DNA of 64,000 bases, taken from contig JAURVB010000159.1 of the NCBI GenBank assembly GCA_033002965.1, forward strand, positions 124,001 to 188,000, written 5' to 3'. This DNA comes from Piper betle. Lineage: Eukaryota; Streptophyta; Magnoliopsida; Piperales; Piperaceae. Below, piece by piece: positions 61,882-64,000 of the stretch (within the stretch, counting starts at the first letter, position 1; the number at the start of each line of letters is the position of its first letter). A program made the position numbers and the translations under genes. Under the pieces are notes generated by a model. It made no database searches, was not told the DNA's origin, and worked only from the letters and a program-made list of their open reading frames with translations.

Positions 61882-63112
61882 ATGGGCGGCGCACCTTCAA
61901 GATGGATCGTATCCTTGATGCCATGCACGAGAGCGGAGAAGCCTCACACTGTTAGGCCTTCAATTTTCTTTCACCTCTGTTTTAGTCTTGTTTTGTTGAT
62001 TTTTTTATTTTTTTTTTGTGTTTTTTTCGGTGCAGGAGAAGAATGTTGGGACGGGGAAGACGAGGTGGAAGCTTTGGAGGAGCTTTTCAGGGGCGAGCCG
62101 CTGTAAGAGAGAGCAGTTGATTGCGTCGGATGGTTCGACGACTTGTTCGTTGGCGAACGGTCCCTTTAGCGGCGCCATGGCTGCAGTCGTTCGGGCTCCG
62201 TTGAAGGATTTCAGGGCTTTGCAGCGGGAGTGGGCTGCCGTCCGCATTCAAGCCGTTTTTCGCAGTTTTCTGGTATGAACGCTAACTTCTCTCCAGTTTA
62301 CTGAAACTTCTACATTAGTAGATTATCTTCGTCTGTTGAAACAATTTGTGTAGTTGTATGAAACCTCATTGGTGTTGTATTGCATTATACAATTCATCGA
62401 GCTGAAACTTCCAGTGATGATGATGCCATGCAGCTTTGCATTCCATCTTGATTGCTCAGACAAATGTGAAGTTCACTGTAAGTTGTTGCAGGCTCGAAAA
62501 GCTTACGGAGCACTTAGGGCGATTGTGAAGATTCAAGCCATATTCCGGGGACAACAGGTCCGGAAGCAAGCCGCCATTACTCTGGGTTGCATGGAGGCGC
62601 TTGTGCGAGCTCAATCCCGAGCTCGGGCCTTGCAAGAGCGGGTGCGCAGTGGTGAGCGAAAAAGTAACAAGCCATGGGAGATGAGGTTGATGAAAGAACA
62701 GAGGGGTTTTAAAGAGGATAGTTGTGCTAAAGCTTGTGAAGACTGTGGTAAAACTAAGCATGGAGCATGTAGGGCAAGGAGGATCTCGACTGGGCAACTC
62801 TCAAACAATTCTTCCACTGGCTGCCCTCCAACTCCTACCTCTGAATTTTACTACCCAGAAAGCTCTCCGTCTTCTTCTGTGTTCACTTCCACCTCGGTGT
62901 CAGGTCCCCCTCCAGCGTCATCAGAGGGAAGAACTAGTGTTCGCTACATTGGCAGCCCAAGCTACATGAACATGACAGAGTCTGCTAAAGCTAGGCAAAA
63001 GACTAGGTTTAACAGATCACAGCGGAATTCCATGGATGAGTTTCAGTTTTTCAAGAAGCATGGTTTTGCATTTGGAGAGCTTAGAGCCGCTGGGTTTGAC
63101 CATTTTGCTTAG
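61882..63112 (+). CDS. IQD (IQ67-domain) calmodulin-binding protein
   Basis: Exons 61882-61950, 62036-62272 and 62492-63112 give an intact 308-residue protein. It begins with the short IQD N-terminus (MGGAPSRWIVSLMP). The IQ67 domain (about residues 86-152) contains AAVRIQAVFRSFL then ARKAYGALRAIVKIQAIFRG and a third IQ-like ALVRAQSRARALQERVR. The phase-0 intron within the domain, after FRSFL, is the position conserved in the IQD family. The Ser-rich tail has the conserved PSYMNMTESAKARQKTR block. IQD proteins scaffold calmodulin, kinesin light chain and microtubules, shaping cells and organs. The start is the only ATG that keeps the family N-terminus. An ACGT-rich promoter lies upstream. Confidence 0.92.
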
Positions 63113-63600
63113 TAGGGGATGAGTTTTGAGGATAGGATACAAACTTTCTGGTTTGTCAGTCCTTTCAACCAGTTTTACTGAATGATTGGATTTGTTTTTA
63201 TTTTTTGTTTGAAGTTGATTCGGGCATAGGAACCTAATACTTGGTGTGTGACTGATTGCATGCATTCTGTAAAAAGATCATAGTAGTGTGCAAAAGACAA
63301 TATTCTGAAAAAAAAGGCTATTTGCCATGCCAAAAGATAATGCTTGTTTGTTACTCTTCAAGTTTACATGATAAAGGATGTAACATTACTTTCTTAATAC
63401 AATTTTACTGTCACATAGTAGCATATACTCTTTGAGTCTTGGGGATTGTCAGCCTTCCAGTTCCAATATTTAGCACTGCCCAAATGTGAGCTTGCAGTCA
63501 TATAATAATGGCACTCTTGATGCAAACTTTTGAGCTTACAGTCATATAATAATGTATATATCTATTTCATGGCTAATGACAGCAAATGCATCATCAAGTT
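63113..63600. other. Convergent 3' flanks of the IQD and P450 genes
   Basis: AT-rich. The two genes point at each other across 488 bases, so both 3' UTRs must lie here. CATATAATAATG-like text occurs twice (63499 and 63543). No other feature is seen. Confidence 0.5.
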
Positions 63601-63964
63601 TCAAGCTTCCATGGAGATATCTTGCTGCAACGTGGGAAACCGCTCAATGGCTTGGAGCTTGACCCCATGCTTGTAGTTGAGAACAATCCCACAGTCCAGC
63701 TCAAGTGGTCGCTCCATCTTGGGGGAATGGCGGAACGCATACCTTCTATAGAGGTGGATGAGGGAGAGCTTGATCTCTTGTATGGAAAATCTCTGCCCAA
63801 TGCAGGCTCTGGGTCCAATCCCAAATGGGATGTTAGCATAGGAGTGTCTCCTCTTCTCTTCCCCACACCTTGGATCAAACCTCTCTGGCTTGAACTTGTC
63901 TGGCTCTGGGAACTGCTTGGGGTCCTTGGCCAGTACTCCCAGAGCTAACCACACCCATGTTCCC
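63601..63964 (-). CDS. MAX1: MAX1-like cytochrome P450 (CYP711A), last exon, partial
   Basis: The C-terminal 120 or so codons of a P450 whose upstream exons lie beyond the right edge. It starts near [15 protein letters not shown], has the PERF-type motif FKPERFDP and the heme-thiolate loop [11 protein letters not shown] with its ligand Cys, then [20 protein letters not shown], and a stop at 63601-63603. This pattern fits CYP711A/MAX1, which oxidises carlactone in strigolactone synthesis at the ER. Monocots carry several CYP711A copies with differing reactions, so the exact product cannot be told from this exon. The acceptor near 63965 is approximate. The visible part has no break. Confidence 0.85.
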
Positions 63965-64000
63965 TTCAATGTCAACAAATCAAAGAATACCCTGTTCCTT

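Noticed and set aside
1..64000. tRNA, rRNA, CRISPR arrays and LTR retrotransposons
   Set aside because: No tRNA B-box with a matching cloverleaf, no rRNA text, no regularly spaced short repeats, and no reverse transcriptase or paired LTRs were seen. A dedicated tRNA or LTR search could still find degenerate cases.

Overview
This is nuclear DNA of a flowering plant, most likely a monocot outside the grasses. The evidence is many-exon genes with GT-AG introns, plant-only families (LBD, IDD, IQD, IQM, CC-type glutaredoxin, NHL, CYP711A), very GC-rich intron-poor genes beside AT-rich introns and spacers, and a plastid ndhG fragment. The monocot call is inference and no species is claimed.

Layout, left to right. 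0-4.9 kb is AT-rich repeat-bearing spacer. An NHL/LEA-2 membrane protein gene (+) follows at 5 kb. A 15-exon FVE/MSI4 WD40 gene (-) fills 8.4-12.9 kb, then a two-exon LBD transcription factor gene (-) at 14.2-16.2 kb. A CCCH/CwfJ-type gene (-) at 17.3-21.5 kb has several breaks and carries an AT-AC (U12-type) intron. A truncated neprosin gene start (-) lies at 22 kb. An INDETERMINATE-domain zinc-finger gene (-) lies at 27.3-29.4 kb. 29.4-39 kb holds unrecognised coding-like pieces, tandem repeats and a 650 bp element with composite palindromic ends. A CC-type glutaredoxin (+) at 39.1 kb has twin TGACGTCA sites upstream. AT-rich spacer with a plastid ndhG fragment leads to a class A heat-stress factor (+, 44.7 kb), an FHA-domain gene (-, 46.3-47.9 kb), a three-copy 330 bp tandem repeat, an inverted-repeat element, and a small ERAKEEVEAL-motif protein gene (-, 51.8-53.0 kb). 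A cluster of related inverted-repeat elements (54.2-56.0 kb) precedes two calmodulin-binding genes, IQM (+, 56.7-59.1 kb) and IQD (+, 61.9-63.1 kb). The last exon of a MAX1-like CYP711A P450 (-) runs off the right edge.

The genes form no operon-like pathway. They are ordinary plant regulators: chromatin and flowering (FVE), organ and pollen patterning (LBD, IDD, ROXY-type glutaredoxin), stress (HSF, NHL), Ca2+/calmodulin (IQM, IQD) and strigolactone synthesis (MAX1).

Two cross-cutting observations matter most. First, at least four otherwise well-conserved genes (NHL, IDD twice, glutaredoxin, IQM), plus one exon of the CwfJ gene, are broken by single-base frameshifts, nearly all in or beside mononucleotide runs. 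This looks more like uncorrected assembly indels than simultaneous decay. Second, the CwfJ-type gene combines a textbook AT-AC intron with a nonsense codon and an internal deletion. I found no clearly new biological system; the most unusual structure is the composite-palindrome mobile element at 37.2-37.9 kb.
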